From: DATBGO01 sp963785765
Lineage (GTDB): Bacteria; Actinomycetota; Actinomycetes; Streptosporangiales; Streptosporangiaceae
Length of the DNA: 64,000 bases
Direction of reading: 5' to 3'
Assembly (NCBI GenBank): GCA_963785765.1
Contig: CAWAWM010000004.1
Location: 1,054,001 to 1,118,000 of the forward strand
The notes under the pieces: generated by a model
What the model saw: the letters and a program-made list of their open reading frames with translations, nothing else
Told to the model about the DNA's origin: nothing
Databases searched by the model: none
Translations under genes and position numbers: made by a program
Shown here: positions 33,910-42,232 of the stretch, piece after piece
Numbering within the stretch: the first letter of the stretch is position 1
Layout of the letters: every line of letters starts with the position of its first letter

Positions 33910-34605
33910 TCAGCCGTACCCCGGGTGGTTCGACGGAGACCGCCTCGCCAAGATGAAGCAGGCGGCCAGGGCGATCCACAGCAACTGGAGACCGAGGAAG
34001 ATCCGCTCGTACAGCCCGCCCGGGGCGTGCTGGTGCCCGAACGCGGTGCCGAGCAGCAGGAAGGCGGCGGCTCCGGCCACCGAGACGACGAGCAGCACGG
34101 CGCCGGCGGAGCGCCAGGCCGGGTCGGACCGCAGGCTGCTGGAGATCAAGATGGTGCCGACTGCCACGCACGGGAACGCGATGAGCGCCAGCGCCAGGTG
34201 CACGATCCCGCTGACGGTCACCGCCTGACCCTCAAGGTCGTCGGCAAAGAACGCCAGCAGTCCCGAGCAAACCGCCCAGATGACCAGCAGGACCCTCCCG
34301 CCGCGGGCGAGACCGCCCGGGCGCGTGACCCGGGCCAGCGCGCCGACGATGGCCAGGGACAAGGCGCAGCGGAGCAGGAAGTTCAGGTCCATCACCCAGA
34401 ACCATGGGCCGCGGCCGTAGTCGCTCTCGGCGTTGTAGATCAGGCTGTAGCTGGGCCGCAGAAAAGCCAGCAGCGCGTCGATCGCGACGTAGCCGATGAC
34501 CCCGGCCAGCGCCGACCAGGCCAGGAGCCGCGCGCGGGCCCAGCCGTCGCGCGCCTGCGGATGAACGGCGGCGGCTTTCATCGCCATGACCACCCCGGCC
34601 GGCAT
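33910..34605 (-). CDS. DUF998 family membrane protein
   Basis: About 231 residues with six predicted membrane helices (for example LLAWSALAGVIGYVAIDALLAF, LLRCALSLAIVGALA, VLLVIWAVCSGLLAFFADD, IVHLALALIAFPCVAVGTIL). The DUF998 marker region SYSLIYNAESDYGRGPWFWVMDLNF is present. Function unknown. Several starts are possible (TTG 34614, ATG 34605, ATG 34587); 34605 is used because 34614 lies inside an operator-like palindrome. It is divergent from a MarR gene that probably controls it. Confidence 0.8.
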   Translation of the reverse strand: MPAGVVMAMKAAAVHPQARDGWARARLLAWSALAGVIGYVAIDALLAFLRPSYSLIYNAESDYGRGPWFWVMDLNFLLRCALSLAIVGALARVTRPGGLARGGRVLLVIWAVCSGLLAFFADDLEGQAVTVSGIVHLALALIAFPCVAVGTILISSSLRSDPAWRSAGAVLLVVSVAGAAAFLLLGTAFGHQHAPGGLYERIFLGLQLLWIALAACFILARRSPSNHPGYG

Positions 34606-34609
34606 AAAG

Positions 34610-34638
34610 TGCAACCTAGTTGCATATTGCTAATATGC
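34610..34638. promoter_or_regulatory. Two overlapping palindromes between DUF998 and MarR genes
   Basis: TGCAAC-CTA-GTTGCA (34610-34624) overlaps GCATATT-GCT-AATATGC (34622-34638) by three bases. Both are perfect dyads with 3-nt spacers, and they fill the 40-bp divergent gap. This is the classical layout for a MarR repressor site controlling both genes; the AATATGC arm ends 7 bases before the MarR start. Confidence 0.8.
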
Positions 34639-34645
34639 TGGGATC

Positions 34646-35176
34646 ATGCCCGAGCTGTCAACCGCCACTTACCGGTTCGGCGATCTTCTCGCGCTGGCCT
34701 TCCAGAGCTGGCTGGGCGAGCTGGCCCGCCGCCTCGCCGGGCTCGGTTATGCCGACTTCCGCCGCGGCGACGCGGCCGCGACGCGGTTGCTGCTACGCGA
34801 GCCGCTCCCGGTCGGCAAGCTCGGTACGCACCTGGGCGTGACCCGCCAGGCAGCCAGGAAGGTCGCCGACGGCCTCCAGCAGCGCGGCTTCGCCACGACC
34901 GGGCGGGACCGCCGCGACGCCAGGCAGCTCAACGTCACCCTCACCGCGGCAGGCCAGGACTACGCCCGGTCGGTCGTGGCCGTCATCGACGAACTCAACC
35001 GCGAGGTGGGTGAGCGGGCCGACCCGGCCCAGCTGGCCGCGGCGGACGCCATGCTGCGTGCCGTCCTGTTCGATGACGGCACCCGGCAGCGGGCGGAGCG
35101 GCTGCCCGGCCCGGCTTCTGGTCACCGAGGAATCCCTGACGCTCGCCCGACCAGCCATCTCGGCCTGGATGTTTAG
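34646..35176 (+). CDS. MarR family transcriptional regulator
   Basis: A 176-residue winged-helix regulator: helix-turn-helix PLPVGKLGTHLGVTRQAARKVADGLQQRGFATTGRDRRDARQLNVTLTAAGQDYAR, with the wing at RDRRDARQLNVTLT, flanked by dimerisation helices (LLALAFQSWLGELARRLAGLGY and the C-terminal helix). The ATG at 34646 lies close behind an operator-like palindrome, so translation may start on a very short leader. The likely target is the divergent DUF998 membrane protein gene plus itself. The C-terminal 25 residues (PGPASGHRGIPDARPTSHLGLDV) look unstructured. Confidence 0.85.
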   Translation: MPELSTATYRFGDLLALAFQSWLGELARRLAGLGYADFRRGDAAATRLLLREPLPVGKLGTHLGVTRQAARKVADGLQQRGFATTGRDRRDARQLNVTLTAAGQDYARSVVAVIDELNREVGERADPAQLAAADAMLRAVLFDDGTRQRAERLPGPASGHRGIPDARPTSHLGLDV

Positions 35177-35182
35177 CTACGG

Positions 35183-35419
35183 TCAGCTTGCTCTCGCGAG
35201 CGCTGTCCCTGATGCCGCTGCGATCGCGTCGCGTATCGCGTGCTCGTACCCGACCGAGTCGATGCCCCGGCCGCTGTCCCAGGCTGCCCAAGCTCCTGCC
35301 TGTAATGACCTCGGCACCCGGTACCAGTGCCCACGGCACATCAGCCGGTCCACGGTCTGCGAACACCCACGCGCTGGGCACCGATGAGGTTCGCCAGTCC
35401 ACGGTCCTCGCCCGGTCAT
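35183..35419 (-). CDS. Small Cys/His-motif protein (78 aa), zinc-binding-like
   Basis: A 78-residue protein with the pattern RCPARGCSQTVDRLMCRGHWYRVPRSLQAGAWAAW. Its C-x4-C-x8-C-x2-H arrangement looks like a small zinc site. I recall similar short proteins in actinomycete chromosomes and phages; no function is known to me. Start ATG 35419 (MTGRGPW) has GAGGAGGCGG just upstream. The frame stays open further upstream into the aldo/keto reductase remnant, so this gene may have been joined to it by rearrangement. It is tail to tail with the MarR gene, 6 bases apart. Confidence 0.65.
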   Translation of the reverse strand: MTGRGPWTGEPHRCPARGCSQTVDRLMCRGHWYRVPRSLQAGAWAAWDSGRGIDSVGYEHAIRDAIAAASGTALARAS

Positions 35420-35518
35420 TGCCGCCTCCTCGTTGAGCCGTTCTGTCCGGATAACGCAGTGCCGAGGGTACCCACAGAACCTGAGTGCAGCCCGAAATTT
35501 TCCCCAGTGTCCAGGGCG

Positions 35519-35620
35519 GGCCTGCCTGATGATCGCCGGCTGCAAGTCGGCGGGCCGGTCAGCGCCGAAGTTCTGCCCGAGCCCCAGGGAGATCTCGGGG
35601 ACCTGCGGGCCGCAAGACCG
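35519..35620 (-). pseudogene. Remnant of the 5' part of an aldo/keto reductase gene
   Basis: On the minus strand this stretch encodes PEISLGLGQNFGADRP followed by LQPAIIRQA. It is clearly related to PEISLGLWQNFGSDTPLDRQRAIVRRA at the start of the intact reductase at 32667-33701. Fourteen bases (GCCGAAGTTCTGCC) are identical (35564-35577 and 33582-33595). Homology is lost on both sides, and the frame leads on into the 78-residue Cys/His gene. It accounts for much of the 316-bp gap 35420-35735; nothing else is recognised there apart from the ribosome site of the next gene. Confidence 0.75.
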
Positions 35621-35735
35621 GGCCGCAGCCCCGGGCGTCAGGAAAGCCTGAGCTTTCGCCCAGCCCGCACGCAGCTAGCCTGCCTACCCTGGGCCGGAGC
35701 ACAACGGGATGAGCTGACCAGGGAGGGCCGGAGCC

Positions 35736-36970
35736 GTGCGCGAGGATGTGACCATCTCGTACCGGGGAGCGAGCTACGAGATCGGCCGTGGGCCGCGCTT
35801 CTACGGGATCTGGGCCGCGGGAGCGCCGCGGTCCCAGCCGGCGCAGTGGTGGCCTGAGACCCCGGAGGGCTGGTCCGCCGCGTGGTCCAGGTTCACTCAG
35901 ATCGAATCGCCCGGCACCATCGTCGCGGCCGGCCGGCCCGGCCGGCCCAGCGCCGCGGCCGGCCAGCCGTCCGGCGCGGCCGGCCCGCCCGCGCCGTCCC
36001 CGCCTGGAGCACTCGCGCGGTCATCCCGGCCGCATTGCTCGCCGTCGGCGTCGGCTGCGGGATAGCCGGCCTCTTCCCCAGTTACCTCGCCGGGGCGAGC
36101 CTGGCCCAGCAGCCGGCCGAGCTTGTCCCGCATGTGGCCTACCTCGCGGTCTGGAGCGCGAGCGCCCTGCTCATCGGGTCCGGGGGCACCAGGCTGAGGG
36201 TGGGCGCGCTCCTGGCCACCGGGATGAGCCTCGTCACGTTCGGCTTCTTCGTCGCGGACGCAGGCACGGCGATCGCCGGTGGCGCGCATCTCATGGGCCC
36301 CGGCCTCGTGCTCAGCCTGGTCGGCTGGCTCGCGTGCGCCGCAGGCTCGGCGGTGGCTTTCGGAGTCGGATCGGCCGGCGCGCCGGGCAGGCCGTCCGGC
36401 CACGAGATCGGCATCGCCGCGGCCTTGACGGTCGCGGCGCTCGGTACCGCGGTCGCGTTCGCCCCCTCGTGGGACAGCTACACGTTGCGGACCTCGGCGG
36501 GTGCGACCCAGTCCCTCACCGCGGGAAACGCTTTCGCGAACCCGGCTCCGGTGATCGCGGGGAACGTCGCGGTGATGGTCGCGCTCGTGGCGGTGGTGGT
36601 CGCGGCCGCCCTGTGGCAGCCGAGCAGGCTGCGCACGGCATTGCTGGCCGGTGCCATCGTGCCGATGGCGGCCGAGGCGATATCGGCGCTGGTCCAGCTC
36701 GGCGAGGCCACCCCGCCGAGCCAGTTCGGGATCTCGTCGGCGCAGGCGGCGCAAGCCGGGCTCACGATCAGCTCCGGTCTCACGCCCGCGTTCTGGATCT
36801 ACTGTGCGTTCGTGGTGGCCCTGGTGGCGATATCCGCGCGGCTGCTGATCCCGCCCCGGTCGGCCGCTCCGGTCAGGTACTGGTCCGGCGGCCCGGTTCA
36901 GCCCAGCGCGGCAGCCGGCCCGTATACCGGGCAGCTGCCGGTGGCAGCGCAGGACGAGGTCGGCCGATAA
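35736..36970 (+). pseudogene. Actinobacterial multi-pass membrane protein, frameshifted
   Basis: The first frame (GTG 35736, GGGAGG upstream) gives a soluble head, SYRGASYEIGRGPRFYGIW ... QWWPETPEGWSAAWSRFTQIE, then a Pro/Ala-rich stretch and a stop at 36063-36065. Another frame, open from 35882, supplies the expected membrane part: AVIPAALLAVGVGCGIAGLFPSYLAGASLAQQPAELVPHVAYLAVWSASALL and several more helices to 36970. The two halves belong to one common actinomycete protein type of unknown function. A one-base loss somewhere about 35935-36005 would join them. Confidence 0.75.
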
Positions 36971-37055
36971 CGATTTGCTGAGGCCAGCCTGGTCAGCGGC
37001 AGGGCGTGCGTGCCCGCAGGCGTCGCGCACCATGTCGGCACGATCAGCCCGCGGG

Positions 37056-39254
37056 TCACTGCTCGGACAAGATGGCCTCCAGCTCGGCCAGCGGGTCGCG
37101 GACCACCGGGCCTCTCGTCTCGACCACGGCGCGGCGGATCGTCCCGCGGAACGGGAACGGCGCCTGGTAGCCGACTCCGACCGCGGGCCCCCATTCATAG
37201 CCGCAGCTGAGCCCGGCCCCCACACCGTTGAACCCGGACGGCGTAAAGCGCGGGATCGCCTCGCGGCCGACTTCTTGCCCGTCGCAGCGCAGCACGCCGA
37301 CGCCGCCCAGGCCCTCGTCCTTGGTGAAGACGAACTCGATGTGGTGCGCTCCGGGCGCGATCGGCTCCGCTGCCGCAACCGTGTCCCGCTGCTTGCCGTA
37401 GAGGTTGTGGACATAGCGGATCTTCGCGTCGAGGATGTGCAGTGACCAGCCGCCGAGAGCGGACCCCATGGCCAGCAGTACGCCATCGGTCCGGCCGGCG
37501 TCGGGGATGGCGACGTCGACGATCAGCGCATGCGATCGGTTTCGCACGTTCACCGCGACGGACTCGGGCACCTGGGCGCCGCCGGGAAAGTAGCGGAATT
37601 CCTCCCGTGGCCCGCGATGGTCGGGCTTCGGGTTCACCAGGGCCCAGAGCACCCGGTTGTCGAGCGGGAGAACCTGGTTCCTTCGTGCCTCGCTCCACCA
37701 CAGCTCGATGAGCTCGCTGAGCAGATCCGGATGCTCCCGGGCGAGGTCTCGTGACTCCGACAGGTCCGCTGCGACGTGGTACAGCTCCCAGGCGTCCTCG
37801 TCGAACGGCGCATTGGGATCCTGGTCGTCGTAGAGCGGCCCGACCGGGTGAAACGCCACGGCCTTCCACCCCTTGTGGTAGATCGCCCGCGAGCCGAACA
37901 TCTCGAAGTACTGCGTCTGGTGCCGTTCCGGCGCTGCTCCGCCTTCCTGTCGAAGGAGGTAGCCAAAGCTCTCGCCATCGACGGCGGTCTGCCCGATGCC
38001 CTCGATCTCGGCCGGGAGCTCGATGCCCAGGAGCTCGGCCAGCGTGGGCACGATGTCGATGGCATGGGTGAACTGGTGACGGATCGCGCCCCTGTCGATG
38101 GCGCTGGCCGGCCAGGAGATGATGCATGGATCGGCGACGCCGCCCTCGTGGACCTCGCGCTTCCAGCGGCGGAACGGCGTGTTGCCCGCCATGGTCCAGC
38201 CCCACGGGTAGTTGTTGTGGGTGAGCGGGCCGCCGATCTCGGCCAGCCGGGCGAACATCTCCTCGGCCGGCGCCGGGTCAAGGTTCGTCAGGCGGACATC
38301 ATTGATCGACCCCGACGCACCGCCCTCGGCGCTCGCCCCGTTATCGGAGACCACCACGACGATGGTGTTGTCCAGGTCACCCAGCTCGGCCAGAAAATCG
38401 ATCACCCGGCCGAGCTGCTCATCGGCGTGCGAGAGGAAGCCCGCGAAGCATTCCATGAAGCGGGCCGCGACCGCCTTGTCCCGCTCGTCCATCTGGTCCC
38501 AGGCCGGGACCCAGCCGGGCCGCTCGGACAGCGCGGTCGCGCCGGGGAACAGGCCCGCTGACCGCTGGCGCTCGAAGGCCTGCTCCCGCCACGCGTCCCA
38601 GCCGAGGTCGAATCGTCCGCGGTAGTGCTCGCGCCACCGCGGCGGCGGCTGGTGCGGCGAGTGGCACGCGCCGGTGGCGAAGTACAAGAAGAACGGCTTT
38701 CCCGCGTCGACCGCTCGCAGGTCCCCGAGGAACTCGATCGCGCGGTCGGCTAGGTCATCGGTGAGGTGATAGCCGTCCTCGATCGACGCGGGCGGCCGTA
38801 CCGAGTGGTTGTCGTGATACAGGGCCGGAACGAACTGGTGCGTCTCGCCGCCGTGGAAGCCGTACCAGCGGTCAAATCCCCTGGCCAGTGGCCAGGTCGC
38901 GCGCGAGGCGGCCATGTTGGTCTCGTCTTCAGGGGAAAGGTGCCACTTTCCGACGGCGTACGTGGCATAACCCGCGGCGCGCAGGATCTCGGACAGATAG
39001 CCGTTCTCTCGCGGCGGCCTGCCCCAGTAGCCGGGATAGCCGACCGCGAGATCAGCCACCCGCCCCATTCCGCTTCGATGGTGGTTCCGCCCGGTCAGCA
39101 GGCACGCGCGGGTCGGCGAGCACAACGATGTCGTGTGGAAATTCGACAGCCTGACCCCGCTGGCCGCCAGGCCATCGAGAACGGGGGTTTCGATGTCGGA
39201 CCCGTAGCAGCCCAGCTGGGCGTAGCCGACGTCGTCGAGCACGACCAGGACCAC
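37056..39254 (-). CDS. Arylsulfatase (Cys-type sulfatase), N-terminus affected by a frame break
   Basis: A sulfate-ester hydrolase of at least 732 residues. The metal pair is in VVLDDVGYAQLG (Asp7, Asp8), and the formylglycine signature is CSPTR (Cys45-Arg49) followed by ACLLTGRNHH. Further motifs are GKWHLSP, SDNGASAEGG and the C-terminal beta domain to about 730. The GTG at 39254 falls inside the first beta strand. Upstream, another frame starting at ATG 39381 encodes the usual N-terminal arm of this subgroup (QDFGGHIGRDWRDSVPWWPAAGP), so one extra base near 39260-39275 has probably split the gene. No signal peptide is seen. A maturation enzyme (FGE) gene is not in the window. Confidence 0.85.
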   Translation of the reverse strand: MVLVVLDDVGYAQLGCYGSDIETPVLDGLAASGVRLSNFHTTSLCSPTRACLLTGRNHHRSGMGRVADLAVGYPGYWGRPPRENGYLSEILRAAGYATYAVGKWHLSPEDETNMAASRATWPLARGFDRWYGFHGGETHQFVPALYHDNHSVRPPASIEDGYHLTDDLADRAIEFLGDLRAVDAGKPFFLYFATGACHSPHQPPPRWREHYRGRFDLGWDAWREQAFERQRSAGLFPGATALSERPGWVPAWDQMDERDKAVAARFMECFAGFLSHADEQLGRVIDFLAELGDLDNTIVVVVSDNGASAEGGASGSINDVRLTNLDPAPAEEMFARLAEIGGPLTHNNYPWGWTMAGNTPFRRWKREVHEGGVADPCIISWPASAIDRGAIRHQFTHAIDIVPTLAELLGIELPAEIEGIGQTAVDGESFGYLLRQEGGAAPERHQTQYFEMFGSRAIYHKGWKAVAFHPVGPLYDDQDPNAPFDEDAWELYHVAADLSESRDLAREHPDLLSELIELWWSEARRNQVLPLDNRVLWALVNPKPDHRGPREEFRYFPGGAQVPESVAVNVRNRSHALIVDVAIPDAGRTDGVLLAMGSALGGWSLHILDAKIRYVHNLYGKQRDTVAAAEPIAPGAHHIEFVFTKDEGLGGVGVLRCDGQEVGREAIPRFTPSGFNGVGAGLSCGYEWGPAVGVGYQAPFPFRGTIRRAVVETRGPVVRDPLAELEAILSEQ

Positions 39255-39401
39255 GTTGGGCGATCCGGGCGGCGGGGCCGGCGGCGGGCCACCATGGCAC
39301 GGAGTCTCGCCAGTCCCGGCCGATGTGGCCGCCGAAGTCCTGTGTCAATCCCCCTGATCCCTTCTGGCCGATTCTGATCATGCATTCGCTAGTTTGGCAC
39401 T

Positions 39402-40484
39402 GTGGCGGACGAGCTCACGACCCCGGAGGTTTGGCTCAGCCGGAAAGATGTGATCCGCTACATCCTCGGTGTCCTGCTGGGAATCGGCGTACTCCTGCTG
39501 CTCTTCGGCAAGCGGGGCGAGCTCGTGGCCGCCGGGCACGAACTCGGCCGGGTCAGCGCCGGCTGGGTGGCGTTCGCGGTCCTGGCCGAGGCGCTGTCAC
39601 TGTGGCTCTTTGCGCGTCTCCAGCATCGGGTGCTGCGGCTCAGCGGCGCGAGCATCCCGATGACCGGCCTGTTCCTCCTCACCCTGGCCAACGAGGCCAT
39701 CGCGAACTCGGTCCCGGGCGAGCCGGCCGTCTCCAGCGCCTACCGCTACCGCTACTACCGACGACACCAGGCGACCGGCGCGAGCGCCGGCTGGACCATC
39801 TTCACGATCCTGATCGCCCAGGCGATCGGCATGTCCCTGCTGCTGCTGCTCGGCGTCGTGGTGGCCCTGGCGGGGAGCACGAGCGCCACGAACACCGGCG
39901 TCACCCTGGCCGGGCTCGTCATCGTCATCGCATCGGTAGCGATCCTCATCCGCAGGGATCTGGTCCTGCGGCTGGCCGGCGCGGCGGTGCGCGCGGTCCG
40001 GCGAGTCACCGGGCACCCGCGGGGCAGCATCGGCGCCCGCGTCGAGTCGACGCTGGCCCGGATGCGCGAGATCCCGCTGAGCGGTCGGTCCACAGCGGGG
40101 ATCGTCATCATGGCCACCGGAGTGTGGGGCACCGACTTCCTGTGCCTGGTCTGCAGCTTCGGCGCCGTTCATGCCGCGGTCCCCTGGACCGGCGTCCTGC
40201 TGGCGTACGGGGTAGCCCAGGTCGTGGGCGCGCTGCCCATCGTTCCCGGCGGCATCGGCATCGTCGAGGGCAGCCTGGCGGTGATCCTGGCCGCCTACGG
40301 GGCGGGCCGGGTTCCGGCGATCTCGGCGGCCCTGGTGTACCGGATCGTCAGCTTCTGGCTCTGTGTCGCGGTCGGCTGGATCAGCGTGGCGGTGATCGCG
40401 CAGCAAGCCCGCCGGAGCCGGCGTGCCGCGGCCGGCGGCCCCGGCCCAGGTTCTCCGGCCAGCGATGCGGTTCCGCCCGACTGA
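39402..40484 (+). CDS. Flippase-like/lysylphosphatidylglycerol synthase TM-region family membrane protein
   Basis: A 360-residue integral membrane protein of the UPF0104/LPG_synthase_TM type: the membrane half of MprF-like proteins, without the aminoacyl-transfer domain. It shows about 8 helices (YILGVLLGIGVLLLLFG, TGLFLLTLANEAIANSVPGEPAVSSAYRYRYYRR, FTILIAQAIGMSLLLLLGVVVAL, and others) and the family motif ALPIVPGGIGIVEGSL. The family is thought to move lipids across the membrane; the substrate is unknown. GTG start 39402, divergent from the arylsulfatase gene and 64 bases from the SDR gene. Confidence 0.85.
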   Translation: MADELTTPEVWLSRKDVIRYILGVLLGIGVLLLLFGKRGELVAAGHELGRVSAGWVAFAVLAEALSLWLFARLQHRVLRLSGASIPMTGLFLLTLANEAIANSVPGEPAVSSAYRYRYYRRHQATGASAGWTIFTILIAQAIGMSLLLLLGVVVALAGSTSATNTGVTLAGLVIVIASVAILIRRDLVLRLAGAAVRAVRRVTGHPRGSIGARVESTLARMREIPLSGRSTAGIVIMATGVWGTDFLCLVCSFGAVHAAVPWTGVLLAYGVAQVVGALPIVPGGIGIVEGSLAVILAAYGAGRVPAISAALVYRIVSFWLCVAVGWISVAVIAQQARRSRRAAAGGPGPGSPASDAVPPD

Positions 40485-40548
40485 GCAGGCGGCCGCCTGG
40501 CTGGTTGCGATACCGTGGCGTCCCATCCGAGGCACGTGGAGAGCTGAG

Positions 40549-41226
40549 ATGCCGGACACGGATATCGCGGGCCGCACGGTGCTTGTCGTTGGTGCGGCAG
40601 GTGCGCTCGGCGCGGGACTGGTCAGCGCGTTCACCGCGGCCGGTGCCGCGGTCACCGGGGTGGACAGGGCGCTGCCCGCAGCTGACCGGCGGCTGGACGG
40701 GGCCAGCTACCAGGCGGTGGACGTACTGGACGATGCGGAGCTCGGCGAGTTGCTCGACTCCGGACCGCCGCCGTGGGCGGTGCTCAACACGGTCGGCGGG
40801 TTCGCTCCGCACGCTCCGCTGGCGGACCTGGATCCGGCCGTGCTCACCGGCCAGCTTGAGCTGAACCTGGTCAGTGCCGCCCTGGTGACCAGGCACGCGC
40901 TACGGCGGATGAGCACGGCAGGCGAGGGCCGGATCGTGCACACCGCCAGCCGCGCGGCCCTGGCCACGAAGGGCGCGGGATTCGCCTACTCGGTCAGCAA
41001 GCTGGGGGTGCTGCACCTGGTGTCGATGGCGGCCGATGAGACCAGGGGGACGGGCATCACGGTCAACTGCGTGGTGCCAAGCATCATCGACACCCCGGCC
41101 AACCGCGAGGCCATGCCGGACGCGGACCACGCGTCCTGGCCCCAGGTCACCGACATCGCTCCGGCCTACCTGTTCCTCGCTTCACCCGCGGCCCGCCTCG
41201 TGTCCGGGGCGGCCGTCCCGGTCTGA
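40549..41226 (+). CDS. Short-chain dehydrogenase/reductase (SDR)
   Basis: A 225-residue Rossmann-fold oxidoreductase. The nucleotide motif is VVGAAGALGAGL, with Asp after strand 2 (TGVDRA) suggesting NAD(H). The catalytic Ser and Tyr-Lys lie in IVHTASRAAL and YSVSKLG. The protein is slightly short because the C-terminal substrate loop is reduced. Start ATG 40549 has GAG-rich sequence upstream. It lies 64 bases after the flippase-like gene and just before the channel gene on the same strand. The substrate is unknown. Confidence 0.85.
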   Translation: MPDTDIAGRTVLVVGAAGALGAGLVSAFTAAGAAVTGVDRALPAADRRLDGASYQAVDVLDDAELGELLDSGPPPWAVLNTVGGFAPHAPLADLDPAVLTGQLELNLVSAALVTRHALRRMSTAGEGRIVHTASRAALATKGAGFAYSVSKLGVLHLVSMAADETRGTGITVNCVVPSIIDTPANREAMPDADHASWPQVTDIAPAYLFLASPAARLVSGAAVPV

Positions 41227-41239
41227 GGCCGGCGGCGAC

Positions 41240-42232
41240 GTGAGGACTGGTGCAGCGGTGGCCACAGCACAGCAGAAACCGTCGTCCATCGAGCGCATCC
41301 AGCGGCTGGAGCAGCTGGAGCGGGAGCGCCTGGCAGAGAAGGAACGCAGGGACGAACGGCGGCGCCAGGTCATCGCCGGGGCCAGGCCGTCGGGCGGCCG
41401 CAACGACCTCGTCGACCGCATCGAGCGGGTCACCAAGTACCCGATGGCGCTGCTGGGGCTGGCCTGGCTGGTCATCGGCATCGTCGTCGTCACGGCCGAC
41501 ATCAACGGGTCGGCATCGATCGTGCTGGTCGGCACCCTGTTCGCGCTCTGGGCCATCCTGCTGGCCGAGTACCTGGTCCGCCTGGTGATCACCCCCGATC
41601 GTCGCGGCTATCTCAAGCGGCGGTGGGTGGAGCCGGCGACCGTCGCGGTACCTCCGCTCCAGGGCTGGCACCTCGTCGGGATCGAGAAGATGACCCTCCT
41701 GGTGCGCGAGGGCGAACTGCGCGTGGAGGCGATTCTCCGGCACCACAGCCTGTTCCGGGTGCTCATCGCCGCCACCGCGACCCTGTTCCTGGGGGCCTGG
41801 CTGGTACTGCTCTTCGAGGAGAACGCCAAGGGCAGCAACATCCACACCTATCCCGACGCGTTGTGGTGGGCCATTGTCACCGTGACCACCGTGGGTTACG
41901 GGGACAGGTACCCGGCTACCGAGGGCGGCCGGGCGGTGGCCGTGGTCCTCATGCTGCTGGGGATCGGCCTCATCGGCGTCCTGACCGCCACGGTCGCCTC
42001 GCTGTTCGTCAAGGAGCACACCGACGCCAGCAAGGAAGAGTTCAAGAAAGGCCATGCCGACCTGGGCCAGCAACTGTCAGTGATCAGTGACCGGCTCGCC
42101 GATGTCGAGCGCCGCCTCGGCGCCACGGCAGCCGACGTGGCGGCCGCGGATCCGGCAGCGCCCGGCGGGCCTGCCGCTGATCCGCCAACCGAGGCCGATC
42201 CTGGGTCGTCCCGTGGGAATATCCCCACATGA
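41240..42232 (+). CDS. Voltage-gated-type potassium channel protein
   Basis: A 330-residue ion channel. A charged coiled-coil head (ERIQRLEQLERERLAEKERRDERRR) is followed by four membrane helices (MALLGLAWLVIGIVVVTAD, IVLVGTLFALWAILLAEYLVRLVI, LFRVLIAATATLFLGAWLVLLF, VLMLLGIGLIGVLTATVASLFV). The K+ selectivity filter TVTTVGYGD lies in the last pore loop. An acidic/Ala C-terminal tail follows. The S4 helix has few positive charges, so strong voltage sensing is doubtful. Start is GTG 41240 or GTG 41258. Its stop overlaps the next start (ATGA at 42229), coupling it to a CorA-like transporter. Confidence 0.88.
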   Translation: MRTGAAVATAQQKPSSIERIQRLEQLERERLAEKERRDERRRQVIAGARPSGGRNDLVDRIERVTKYPMALLGLAWLVIGIVVVTADINGSASIVLVGTLFALWAILLAEYLVRLVITPDRRGYLKRRWVEPATVAVPPLQGWHLVGIEKMTLLVREGELRVEAILRHHSLFRVLIAATATLFLGAWLVLLFEENAKGSNIHTYPDALWWAIVTVTTVGYGDRYPATEGGRAVAVVLMLLGIGLIGVLTATVASLFVKEHTDASKEEFKKGHADLGQQLSVISDRLADVERRLGATAADVAAADPAAPGGPAADPPTEADPGSSRGNIPT

